DNA of 64,000 bases from Periplaneta americana (Eukaryota > Arthropoda > Insecta > Blattodea > Blattidae), in NCBI RefSeq assembly GCF_040183065.1, contig NC_091120.1, positions 74,626,708 to 74,690,707 of the forward strand, in the 5' to 3' direction. Under the pieces are notes generated by a model. The model worked only from the letters and a program-made list of their open reading frames with translations, had not been told where the DNA came from and made no database searches. This document shows, in pieces, positions 33,949 to 44,299 of the stretch (the stretch's first letter is position 1; each line of letters starts with the position of its first letter). A program made the position numbers and the translations under genes.

Positions 33949-36687
33949 GAGTAAAGTCGGGTGATTCCGATCGAATTTGTGTAAATTGTCTCTAGAGAGT
34001 TAATTACATTGTATTATGAAAAGACAATGGTATACATTGAAAGGCACCTCCTTCCCCTGCAATTTGCGTTAATTATATTTGTTTCTTTGAAAATAGATGT
34101 GAAAGATTTTCGTAATATTCTTAAACTCTGTAACCGATCGGATTCACCCGACATTGACGGGTGATTCTGATCTATCTTCGGGTGATTTCGATCGTTTAGA
34201 GAAGCGCAGGAATGGAAAGTGAGTAAGTTAATACACTGCATTAATCTGAAAATATGCATTTTATAATAGTTTTATAGAATATGAACAACATACTCTTCAC
34301 TCTCTACATGCATTTTCCACATACAAACTGCTTTCTTCCCTGGGCCCCGACGCAAATTTCATGGTACCATTCTTTCTGTGTTCCTTGGCATCGAATCCAG
34401 GCCCCTTTCTTCACAGATCTTGGATTATCATAAGCCAGAAAACAAAACTGACATACATTCTCATCTTTTACGTGGCTTGTAGTCTATCGCTGGAAACAAC
34501 TAGTTTTCTGCAAATCAAGCTCTTTAACTTATGATTACGCTCTGGTTGCTCTTCTTTTTTCCAACAAGATTCTTTGCTTCTTCTTTGAGTTTCGTTGAGA
34601 AAGCTCCCTTCTCTGTATCCAGACACATCCTTCTGCTTTTCAAATGTCCTAGGAATTCTGGAGCTGTTAGTACACATGCTGCTTGTTTAGGTCTTTTGCG
34701 CTTTTCTGTTTTTTTACCCTTAGCTGGTGAGGGCAAAACATCTCTAAATGAAACCACGGATTGCGTAGGAGAAGCTTCACTTTCTGACGTCATGGATTTG
34801 AAGCTTTTGTGGGTAGTATGTCTAGGTGTTTCCACAGTTCTAGTATTACAATCTGACCACATAGGTGCACCAGCTATGGGGGTCATGCTTGAAATTTCTG
34901 CAGACTCAGAGATTTGTTGTGAGACATGAGATGGCAGATTGAGGTCTTCGTTGTATGTCACTGTTGATGGTGCTGAAGAGGAACTCAATGTTGGAAGATA
35001 TTCATGCTCTTGCATAACATCGGGATTGAAAGGGTAGATTCTTGTTGTTCGGAAACCACTCTTCGCAATTCCTGGGTTGCAGCTTTACACCAAGCTGTTT
35101 TGAGAATCCCATCAAATGTCACTTTCGAGATCTTCCTTGGACCCTCACCCTCCAAAAAAGAGCGATGGACAAAGTTATTACTTGCTTCACAGAAATAGGT
35201 TTCAGATGCTTGAAAAATGATCTGTCGAGCGGTTGAAGCCTGTGTGTTGTATGGCTAGGTAGACAAATTACATGAATTTGCTTTTCCTCACAAAACTCCA
35301 AGGCTCTCAAAGATTTGTGGCTGATGTGTCCATCCAGAACAAGAACAGAAGACACTGGTGCTCGAAACCTTTCAAAATGCTGCACCCAAAGCAGAAAAGC
35401 GTCTTCTGTTTTCCACCCAGATTCAGTGGTGATGACTTTGATGCCATTTGGAAATCCGATCTGGACGTCTTTTGAAGGACTCCTCTTCCCCTTGTAAATT
35501 ACAAAAGGGGGTATGAAATTCCCTACTGGACTGGTGCATGCCAACACTGTTACATTTTCTCCTTTTTCGACACATGTTTTTTTAAATTACTTGTTTGGAT
35601 CCCTTCTTAGCAATTATGTGGTTTTGAGCTGTGTTGTTTAACGGAAAGCCCGTTTCGTCACAATTGTAAATTCTTTCAGGACAATTAAACAAGTTCAGAT
35701 CTTTTAACAGCTGTTCAAGAAGGTAACAGTAATTTTGTACATCTATTTTATTCAACCCATCGTATCTAGCTTGTAACAATCCCTGGGGCTTCCGTTTAGC
35801 AAGATCAGGATGTCGTTCCAGAAACCCTGTCAGCCAATCTTTGCCTGCCATTTTTTCCTTGTTGAAAATTTATTAGGAATATCGTTACTTTCTGCAAATG
35901 TGTAAGCTGCCTTCCTAATGTCCTTTTTAGTTAAACCGTGACCAAACTGAGCAAGTTTAATAATTCGGTTTTTCAACTCAATCTCTTGTTCATCATTAAA
36001 AACGGTATGACCTCCTGCCCTTTTCTGTTTCCTAGATTTCGCTGGATCCATACATTGCATATGCCTATTCTGAAGGGTGGTATAGGGAATTTTGAATTGC
36101 CTGGCTGCTTCTTTAAGAGACATACAACCCCTAACTGCTACGAGAGCCTCATCCATATTTCTTTCTGTCCATCGTCCCACCTTCTTCGCTTTATATTTGC
36201 CCATCTGTAATAACAAACGAAAAGAATTTATTGTCAAACGAGAGATATTTGGTGTACAGTACGATCGAAATCACCCGCCTAAACGCGATCGGAATCACCC
36301 GCAATCGTAGGAACATTTTTACTCACAGGTTGGCAGCACTCGTCGAATGATTTTATAAGAAGTTATTGAAGGTTATGGTAGATAACAACTCATTTTGTTG
36401 TGGTAATAACGCATTTGAAGGATACAAGTATATTTAAATATATAAACCTTTTATTCTTAAGAAGGGAAATATGAATAACAACAAATCGTATTGCAGTCTT
36501 ATCTTTGATCTCTCTTTAAAGCCGAATAACAATCATGTTTACACTGTTCTTCTCTATGCTACACTTACGCTAGAAGCTATACGCAGTGCATCTTGCAAAC
36601 TTCACTCATGTGCCGTCTATCGGCAGAAATCAGAGCGATCAGAATCACCCGCCGTTAGTAAACGATCGGAATCACCCGACTTTACTC
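33949..36687 (-). mobile_element. pogo/Tigger-like transposon (2739 bp)
   Basis: Perfect 25-bp terminal inverted repeats (33949-33973 and 36663-36687, beginning GAGTAAAGTCGGGTGATTCC) are flanked by TA at 33947-33948 and 36688-36689. The core GGGTGATTCCGATCG recurs inside with small changes at 34135-34149, 34159-34172 and 34180-34194 on the left, and at 36262-36276, 36286-36300 and 36636-36650 on the right. Together with the ends there are eight candidate transposase-binding sites. The transposase gene fills the middle in minus orientation. The identical TIRs suggest a fairly young insertion. Confidence 0.95.
34304..36204 (-). pseudogene. pogo/Tigger-type transposase with frameshifts
   Basis: The start MGKYKAKKVGRWTERN at 36204 opens a psq-type helix-turn-helix (about residues 12-60: SLKEAARQFKIPYTTLQNR), then a second, CENP-B-like helix domain. 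The DDE domain follows with NCDETGF, VLVLDGHISH and LQPLDRSFFKHL supplying the three acidic residues (D-D-D). A Ser/Thr-rich, basic tail (34524-35015) comes next, and finally a PHD-like zinc motif at about 34304-34440 (CQFC, C, HEIC, CGKC) before a TAG at 34304-34306. The frame is broken by a missing base in an A run near 35850, a stop and shift near 35583-35590, and changes near 35119 and 34470. The protein is therefore inactive as read, though only a handful of lesions separate it from an open frame. Confidence 0.9.
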
Positions 36688-36702
36688 TACTAAAAGTCTA
36701 AA

Positions 36703-36724
36703 CTAACCTAACCTAACCTAACCT
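36703..36724 (-). repeat. Short interstitial TTAGG array
   Basis: Four and a half CCTAA units, the complement of the insect telomere repeat TTAGG, lie 15 bp outside the right end of the pogo-like element. They belong to an inverted copy of the TTAGG-containing repeats at 29855-30530. Confidence 0.75.
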
Positions 36725-36789
36725 GTCACAGATTCGTATATGCAAGGCATACGGAAAACTTAACCTAACATAACCTGCCACAGTTTCCT

Positions 36790-37587
36790 GGACCGTAGAG
36801 CTTACAAAAATGAAAGTTGGAAGTTTGTGTCGCGTGTTATAGAAAAACCTACTGTATTAAAAAAAAAAACAATGTTTGAGAAGTAAATCTCATTCATACT
36901 AACTTTCTGGATGTTTAAATTGAAATTACCAATAATTGTAATTTACGTATGAAAGAAATAATGGCGACAATTCAATGACGTTTATATTCACTAACAACTT
37001 CAGATTTATGAAGAAAAACAAACAATGAAAAACTTGACCTACATTGAAAAATAAAAATTTATGAAAAAACCTGTATACTTACGATTTTTGTGCATTTGAC
37101 CCTTGTGATTTTCCATTTCACGGATGAAAACATTTGTTAGTAAACATACGTCGAACCGAACATTGATAGCAGTTTTACATCACGTCTACGTAAGCGAGAA
37201 AATCGAGACCTGAGGATTGAAATAATTCGTAGGAGTTGAAGACCTACTGCGTTTCAGTATATGCCCTGCTATTGTCGGGAGTGACAATGTTGGTATTGCA
37301 TTCAAACAGAGTTTCGAAGTCCGCCTTTCTCCTAGTCCAGTACAGCAGAGTACACTTCATAAGGATTCGGTGCACGGATTGCATGCAAGGGAACGCGATT
37401 GGAGAGCTGAACGGGGCTGTAAGTCAGAAATTTGTTGTGAAAGTGGGTAGGTATAGCGTTCACAGTTAACATATAATATATTATATGAGTATTGCATAGA
37501 TTCTTACCGCTTCAAACGGGATATAATATCTCGGGAGTTTTGTGGTAATGGCGTAAGAATCCACGTGCGGGACTATATCTGGCTATA
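36790..37587. other. Intergenic stretch
   Basis: No gene recognised. The 77-codon frame at 37236-37469 has no motif. Confidence 0.4.
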
Positions 37588-38160
37588 CAGGGTGATTCAG
37601 AAGGATTTACCTCCACTTATGGAGCCTATTTCCGAAGATATTCTGAGTAAAAAATGTCATATAACATGTGTCCCAATCTCAGTATTTTCAGAGTTACACT
37701 GATTTGAAGTTGTTAGTAAAATATACACATTTTTTAAGGGTAAAATAATGTTACAAATAGAGAATGAACTATTCAGGAGTATAATTTCTTTAATTGGCTA
37801 GTGTTCTGAAGCTAAAAATGTGTTGTTAATTGCTTTGTACAGATTTTGTTTTTCAATTTATAACTAAAAATTACATTATTCTTACGCATTTATCACAAAA
37901 ATTGTTACAAATCATACGACTTTAGGAACTTGATTCTTTACAGCAGCCGTGGCGAAAATGCCATAGTGCGCCGAGCCACTGTGTAAGCTGCAACGTACAT
38001 AGCACCTATGGAGGGAGGCGGATACCCAAAGGGGAAGTAAAGCAACTGTCTGACATTAACGGTTTTTCATTTTCCTCACGTCAAGCACTTGAATAAAATT
38101 ATATACAGTACAAGGCTACAAACTTATGTTCAGTACGTGTAACGAAGAAAGAAATGAACA

Positions 38161-38530
38161 AGAAAACATAGGACACATTATCACAACCTAAAATTAATTG
38201 TCTTCAGAATGGCTCTGCGACAGAGTTTCAAAATCAGGAATTATGTCACTTACTACCAGTCGTAGTTAATCACGAAGGTATTTGTCTGTCAGTCGTGATC
38301 TAAATTTGATTTTTACTATTTTCATTGTTGAAAATAATTTTTCACAAACGTAGGTTGTAGCGAACATGGCTACAACAGAGCAAGCGAAAGAACGAAGCTT
38401 CAAATATTTATTTTTTTGCCAAAGATTTGAAAAGTTCAACATTTGTCAAGTCCTTACAGCTAGCTTTCATTTAACATCACATTGTAAATCTGTGAGATTA
38501 AATTGAAGATCTAACCGCATTATTCGTACA
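38161..38530 (-). pseudogene. hAT transposase C-terminal fragment
   Basis: On the minus strand the frame reads DPFSTDVRIMRLDLQFNLTD and LQCDVK, two stops, then KYLKLRSFACSVVAMFATTY, VCEKLFSTMKIVKIKFRSRL, TDKYLRD, a stop, and LRLVVSDI. The segment from ATTYVCEKLFS to LTDKYL is the classical hAT dimerisation core (S/TYLCExxFSxMKxxKSxxRSxLTDxxL). The rest of the transposase has been deleted and stops have accumulated. Confidence 0.85.
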
Positions 38531-38558
38531 TCTGTTGAAAAAGGATCGACGTACAGAG

Positions 38559-38619
<61 letters not shown>

Positions 38620-38632
38620 CAACAACAACAAC
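38559..38632. repeat. (AAT)n(AAC)n microsatellite
   Basis: About 19 AAT units run into about five AAC units, directly before the SINE target site. Confidence 0.95.
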
Positions 38633-38640
38633 ACTTAACC

Positions 38641-38904
38641 GTCCACACCTATGGAGTAACGGTCAGCGCGTCTGGCTGCGAAACCAGGTGGCCCGGGTTC
38701 GAATCCCGGTCGGGGCAAGTTACCTGGTTGAGGTTTTTTCCGGGGTTTTCCCTCAACCCAGTACGAGCAAATGCTGGGTAACTTTCGGTGCTGGACCCCG
38801 GCTCATTTCACCGGCATTATCACCTTCATATCATTCAGACGCTAAATAACCTAGATGTTGATATAGCGTCGTAAAATAACCCAATAAAATAAAAAATAAA
38901 ATAA
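38641..38904 (+). mobile_element. tRNA-headed SINE inside the hAT element
   Basis: This is the best preserved copy of the family. The head is ATGGAGTAACGGTCAGCGCG, the B box GGGTTCGAATCCCGG, the body CTCAACCCAGTACGAGCAAA, and the tail GTTGATATAGCGTCGTAAAA followed by an A-rich end. The 10-bp duplication is ACACTTAACC (38631-38640 and 38905-38914). Confidence 0.92.
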
Positions 38905-39386
38905 ACACTTAACCTTTTAATGTTTCATAAGTAACATGTAGTAACTCATAATGCCGTTTTATGTTATACAACCGTTTTCCTAGTAAAACTTGTGAACAAA
39001 TCCTACATTTAATATTCTCATCATATTGGCAAAAAAAAAAAAAAAAAAAAAAAAAAAACGCATCTTCCCATCCTACTTGAAACTTTCGTTTTTATAGAGG
39101 TACATGGTTTCGAGAGAGACATTGCGACGATACGCCACTCGCAGGTCAGCGACAAATACAAATGGAACGGAGTTTGACTCCAGTGAGTGAGAGGGTGGGG
39201 GTTGTAGGTAGGAAGCAAGGGAAATGCACTGCGAGCCACAATGTGCTCGTGAGTCGCATTTTCGCCACGGCTGCTTTACAGTTTAATTCTGCATCCTAAT
39301 GTACAGTCTTGAAGAATTTACAAGACGCATGATTTGTAACTATCGTTGTGATAAATCGTAAGAAAAATTTAATTTTGTAGTTACAT

Positions 39387-41082
39387 TACTTACTTACTTA
39401 CTTACTTACAAATGGCTTTTAAGGAACCCGAAGGTTCATTGCCGCCCTCACATAAGCCCGCCAGCGGTCCCTATCCTGTGCAAGATTAATCCAGTCTCTA
39501 TCATCATACCCCACCTCCCTCAAATTCATTTTAATATTATCCTCCCATCTACGTCTCGGCCTCCCTAAAGGTCTTTTTCCCTCCAGTCTCCCAACTAACA
39601 CTCTATATGCATTTCTGGATTCGCCCATACGTGCTACATGCCCTGCCCATCTCAAACGTCTGGATTTAATGTTCCTAATTATGTCAGGTGAAGAATACAA
39701 TGCGTGCAGTTCTGTGTTGTGTAACTTTCTCCATTCTCCTGTAACTTCATCCCGCTTAGCCCCAAATATTTTCCTAAGCACCTTATTCTCAAACACCCTG
39801 AACCAATGTTCCTCTCTCAGAGTAAGAGTCCAAGTTTCACAGAAGAACCGGTAATATAACTGTTTTATAAATTCTAACTTTCAGATTTTTGGACAGCAGA
39901 CTGGATGATAAGAGCTTCTCAACCGAATAATAACACGCATTTCCCATATTTATTCTGCGTTTAATTTCCTCCCGAGTGCCATTTATATTTGTTACTGTTG
40001 CTCCAAGAAATTTGAATTTTTCCACCTCTTCGAAGGATAAATCTCCAATTTTTATGTTTCCATTTCGTACAATATTCTGGTCACGAGACATAATCATATA
40101 CTTTGTCTTTTTGGGATTTACTTCCAAACCGATCGCTCTACTTGCTTCAAGTAAAATTTCCGTGTTTTCCCTAATCGTTTGTGGATTTTCTCCTAACATA
40201 TTCACGTCATCCGCATAGACAAGAAGCTGATGTAACCCGTTCAATTCCAAACCCTGCCTGTTATCCTGAACTTTCCTAATGGCATATTCTAGCGTGAAGT
40301 TAAAAGGTAAAGGTGATAGTGCATCTCCCTGCTCTAGCCCGCAGTGAATTGGAAAAGCATCAGATAGAAACTGACCTATACGGACTCTGCTGTATGTTTC
40401 ACTGAGACACATTTTAATTAATCGAACTAGTTTCTTGGGAATACCAAATTCAATAAGAATATCATATAATACTTCCCTCTTAACCGAGTCATATGCCTTT
40501 TTGAAATCTATGAATAACTGATATACTGTAGCCTTATACTCCCATTTTTTCTCCATTATCTGTCGAATACAAAAAATCTGATCAATAGTCGATCTATTAC
40601 GCCGAAAACCGCACTGATGATCCCCAATAATTTCATCTACGTACGGAGTTAATCTTCTCAAAAGAATATTGGACAAACTTTTGTATGACGTCAACAAAAG
40701 TGATAATCCTCGAAAGTTACCACAGTTGGTTTTGTCCCCCTTTTTAAAAACAGGTACAATTATGGACTCCTTCCATTGTTCTGGTACAATTTCCTTTTCT
40801 CAAATAGCAAGTACAAGTTTATAAATTTCGCTACATAATGCACTTCCACCCTCTTGTATTAATTCTGCTGGAATTTGATCGATACCTGGAGACTTGTACT
40901 TTTTCAGATTTTCTATCGCAATTTCGACTTCTGAAAGCGTGGGTTCGGGTATAAATGGCTCAGCAGTTTGTATTTCAATTTCGTCCCGATCATTTCTATT
41001 TGGCCTATGTACATTTAGTAGTTGCACAAAATAGTTTTTCCATCTGTTTAGGATTGATGGAGAGTCTGCAAGCAAGTCACCA
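39387..41082 (-). mobile_element. RTE-like LINE, 5'-truncated copy with 11-bp duplication
   Basis: A perfect 11-bp repeat, TGTAGTTACAT, flanks it (39376-39386 and 41083-41093). The 3' end is a tail of GTAA units (ACTTACTTAC on the plus strand). Only the reverse-transcriptase part of ORF2 is present; the endonuclease is missing. It is inserted in the right arm of the foldback element. Confidence 0.95.
39416..41075 (-). pseudogene. LINE ORF2, reverse transcriptase and C-terminus
   Basis: Reading down from 41075, the pre-RT linker (LSEVEIAIENLKKYKSPGID) leads to [16 protein letters not shown] and the palm blocks ([23 protein letters not shown]). The catalytic YADD box is in [13 protein letters not shown], and the thumb ends in [20 protein letters not shown]. 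After a small deletion near 39837 the frame continues VFENKVLRKIFGAKRDEV to GRPRRRWEDNIKMNLREVGY, the usual C-terminus of this family. One TGA (40797-40799 region, Trp codon) and the deletion make it a pseudogene. Assignment to the RTE clade is by resemblance and by the short tandem tail. Confidence 0.9.
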
Positions 41083-41379
41083 TGTAGTTACATACGATAA
41101 AAAATTCTGTGCGAAGCAACTATGGAATTCACAACACATTTTTAGCTTCATAACACTAGCTAATTAAAGAAATTATACATATGAATAGTTCATTCTTTAT
41201 CTGTAATATTCTTTTACGCTTAAAACTAAAGGATAATGGTATTTTACAAACAAATTCAAATTAGTGTAACTCTGACAAAATTGAGATTAGGACAAATGTT
41301 TATGCGACATCTTTTGCTCAGAATGTCTTCGGAAATAAGCTTCGTAACTGGCGGTAAATCCTCATGAACCACTTATATA

Positions 41380-42200
41380 AAAAGAACACTATTTGGAGCA
41401 GTTGGGTGGTCAAACAGCTCTCACAGTGATAACTAGATCCCGGATTTTCATATACTATTAACTCTTTAAAGCATGCGTGAATTTATGCACTATCATATGA
41501 CAAAAACATGCACAATGAAGTGAAAAAACAGTAAAAATATGTACCATCAAAATTTGTTTCTACATTGTTACTTTTAAATCTTATTTTCAAACAGCGTACT
41601 ACAACTAATTTCTCAAAATTTTTTTCACTTAATCTCGTGTGTTTATCTGAAGCACGTTCTTCAACACAGAAAATGACTTTTCTGCGTCACAAAAAGTGAC
41701 AAGTACATACTTAAAGGAGAAAATATGGAGCAAAGTGAGGTCAAATTGTAAGTCTTGTGTATTTCCGCATGATCATGACCCTATCGAGAATCGAACTCGC
41801 GACCTTCCGAGTTTACAGCGTTACGTATTAACTTGACGCTATCGCGCGCACCGAAATACAAAAGTACTTACCGTCATTTCTATAATTATGATCCTGGACC
41901 ACAACTATAGTCTACGATACAACCGTTCAAATTTTGTACTCCGTAACGTAGCACCTCGTTTATCTATAATTTTGCTGTACTGTAGTTCGAAGTCAAGTCA
42001 CTGCAGCTATCTATGAACGGTCTATATTACTTCTACAATGTTCTTTGAATGGTTGTATCGTGGATCATGGTTGTATTATTTCTTCAAAAACCTCGCAAAA
42101 ACATCAAAAATGGTATTAGACTTTTTTTGTTCGTTATATTTTAAGGAATCACATCCTATAATTAATGTATTACCTTATTTTCCATCCTGTATTTATGATT
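41380..42200. other. Intergenic stretch with a tRNA-like fragment
   Basis: No gene. On the minus strand at 41770-41860 a tRNA-like head is visible (GCGATAGCGTCAAGTTAATACG; GAGTTCGATTC as B box). I take it as a SINE fragment. Confidence 0.4.
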
Positions 42201-42204
42201 CAAA

Positions 42205-43157
42205 TGTGTTTCTGATGCTTCTCCAATTCACTGCGGGCTACAGCAAGGAGATGCACTATCACCTTTACTTTTTAACTTCGCTCTAGAATATGCCATTAGG
42301 AAAGTTCAGGATAACAGACAGGACTTGGAATTGAACGGGTTACATCAGCTTCTTGTCTATGCGGATGACGTGAATTTGTTAGGAGGAAAGTCCACAAATA
42401 ATTAGGGAAAACACGGAAATCTTTCTTGAAGGAAGTAAAGCGATACGTTTGGAAGTAAATCCCGAAAAGACAAAGTATATGATTGTCTGATGACCAGAAT
42501 ATTGTACGAAATAAAAATTGAATATTTATCCTTCGAAGAAGTGGAAAAATTAAAATATCTCGGAGCAACAGTAACAAATATAAATGATACTCGGGAGGAA
42601 ATTAAACACAGAATAAATATGAGAAATGCCTGTTATTATTCGGTTGAGAAGCTTTTGTCATCTAGTCTGCTGTCAAAAAATCTGAAAGTCAGAATTTATC
42701 AAACAGTTATATTACCGGTTCTGTATGAATGTGAAATTTGGTCTCTCACTTTGAGAGAGGAACATAGATTAAGGGTATTTGAGAATAAGGTTCTTGAGAA
42801 AATATTTGTGGCTAAGAGGAATGAAGTTACAGGAGAATGGAGAAAGTTACACAACACAGAACTGCACGCATTGTATTCTTCACCTGGCATAATTAGGAAC
42901 ATTAAATCCAGACGTTTGAGACGGGCAGGGGATGTAGCACGTATGGGCGAATCCAGAAATGCATATAGAGTGTTAGTTGGGAGACCGGAGGGAAAAAGAC
43001 CTTTGGGGAGGCCGAGACGTAGAGTGGAAAATAATATTAAAATGGATTTGAGGAAGGTGGGATATGATGATAGAGACTAGATTAATCTTGCACAGGATAG
43101 GGACCGATGGCGGACTTATGTGAGGGTGGCAATGAACTTGCGGGTTCCTTAAAAGCC
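42205..43157 (+). mobile_element. RTE-like LINE, 5'-truncated copy
   Basis: This is the plus-strand copy of the family at 39387. It starts in the RT palm ([14 protein letters not shown] in a shifted frame of [13 protein letters not shown]), with YADDVNLLG near 42357. A base insertion and a stop shift the frame near 42395 and 42490. The long frame 42490-43080 then covers the thumb and the C-terminal block, ending in a TAG where Trp stands in other copies. The 3' end reads AAAAGCCATTTGTGTGTGTA and lacks the GTAA tail. Confidence 0.9.
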
Positions 43158-43174
43158 ATTTGTGTGTGTATATG

Positions 43175-43400
43175 TATATAATATGTTAATCCAGTCTGCC
43201 ATCCAAGTACGAAGGCGGTTTGAAACGCGATTCCAGAGTGTAAAAATTCCATCACTTACAACAATCCATAATCTTTATAATAAATGTCGAACAACGGGGA
43301 ATGTTCAGTCTCAGAAATAAAACGGACAGCGTAGGGTTCTCACAGAAGAAACGAAGGCGACCAGTTTCAGCTCTCCATCAATAAAATTAGTAAGCAAGAC
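43175..43400 (+). pseudogene. Transposon N-terminal HTH-like fragment (DUF4817 type)
   Basis: The frame reads QSAIQVRRRFETRFQSVKIP, then SLTTIHNLYNKCRTTGNVQS, a TAA, and GQRRVLTEETKATSF. The order (aI.vRRrFetRF, TTIhnly.K, TGnV, RRvLTEE) is that of DUF4817-type helix-turn-helix modules in insect repeats. It directly follows a LINE copy and has no catalytic partner here. Confidence 0.55.
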
Positions 43401-44020
43401 ACTTTTTAAAATAGTCACGGAAACTTGCACGGCTGTATCACCGCGATTCCACACTGTCCGTTCCCCGCCGCGAGTACGTCAGCAGCGCACAGTGAAATCC
43501 CCGTCGCTCCTGTCTACACCTAAGCTGATCTATCTCTATATTTGAATACATGGTAGAGATTGAAAGGTTCTCTCTCTCTGGTTTTGTGTTCAACATGAAT
43601 GATGGCCATGATTTTCGTTACAAAGTCTTCAACCTTATTTTGACCAGAAGATATTTAGAAAAGTAACCCATGTGTCAACATTTATAACTTAATGCCTGCC
43701 ATATTATTTCCAAACGTCTTCAATATCGTGACGTCTTGGGTGAAAATGGAGGCTCAGGGTTCTGGAGCGTAACGGGTACTCGTCTAGGGATGGGAGTCAG
43801 GGCTAGGTAGTATGGCCCACCTGCCAGCATTAGATTCACGCATGGCATCCAGGCTACCCGTCGGACTGGAACAATCACCGCTTATGGCGCACACAATGAG
43901 CCTATATGTGTCTAAATGTAGCGATCCATCCACGGCCTGACCTTTGAAAGGTCAGCCAGAAACTCCCTCATCTTATTCAAGCAGTTAATAAATGAGCGAG
44001 TTCAATCATGTTCAACATTG

Positions 44021-44282
44021 AATATCGTCGTTGTTCCTGCATTAACTCCTATGTGCAAAACATAAAATGTTTCAGGAGGAAGGAAAAACACATTTATTAA
44101 TTCTGTGGGAGCCGTACATAGGAGACTGTGAATTCTTACATTTTCGAAACAAAGATATATAATTACATATAAGAGATTTTATTATTTGCTGTATCACTAT
44201 TTAAGTTATTTAGTAGAGAAAAAAAATCTGAAAATCGATAAATATGTTACATAGGAGTTATTGCAGGAACAACAACGATATA
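44021..44282. mobile_element. MITE candidate (about 260 bp)
   Basis: Inverted ends of about 33 bp: GTCGTTGTTCCTGCATTAAC then TCCTATGT at 44027-44054 pairs with 44250-44280 with two or three changes. No coding frame. Target duplication not clear. Confidence 0.55.
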
Positions 44283-44299
44283 AGATATTGAGGTATCAC

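Larger units (their letters stand above)
37944..39273 (-). mobile_element. hAT element (1330 bp), deletion derivative
   Basis: The inverted ends share CAGCCGTGGCGAAAATGC and are flanked by a perfect 8-bp duplication, CTTTACAG (37936-37943 and 39274-39281), the hallmark of hAT insertion. Inside are a C-terminal transposase remnant, an AAT/AAC microsatellite, a SINE and a 28-base A run (39031-39058). Confidence 0.95.
37588..41372. mobile_element. Foldback element, split by later insertions
   Basis: The left arm (37588 to about 37943) matches the reverse complement of the right arm, which is cut in two: 39282-39386 and 41094-41372. Shared blocks include TTATTTCCGAAGA, AAAGAATGAACTATTCA with small changes, AGCTAAAAATGTGTTGT and GTTACAAATCAT. 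The end reads CAGGGTGATTCAGAAGGATT, and the opposite end is close. Without the insertions the element would be about 750 bp with almost no loop. A hAT element sits in its centre and a LINE in its right arm. Confidence 0.8.

Noticed and set aside
34531..34929. 132-codon plus-strand frame
   Set aside because: It is the antisense shadow of the transposase tail of the pogo-like element.
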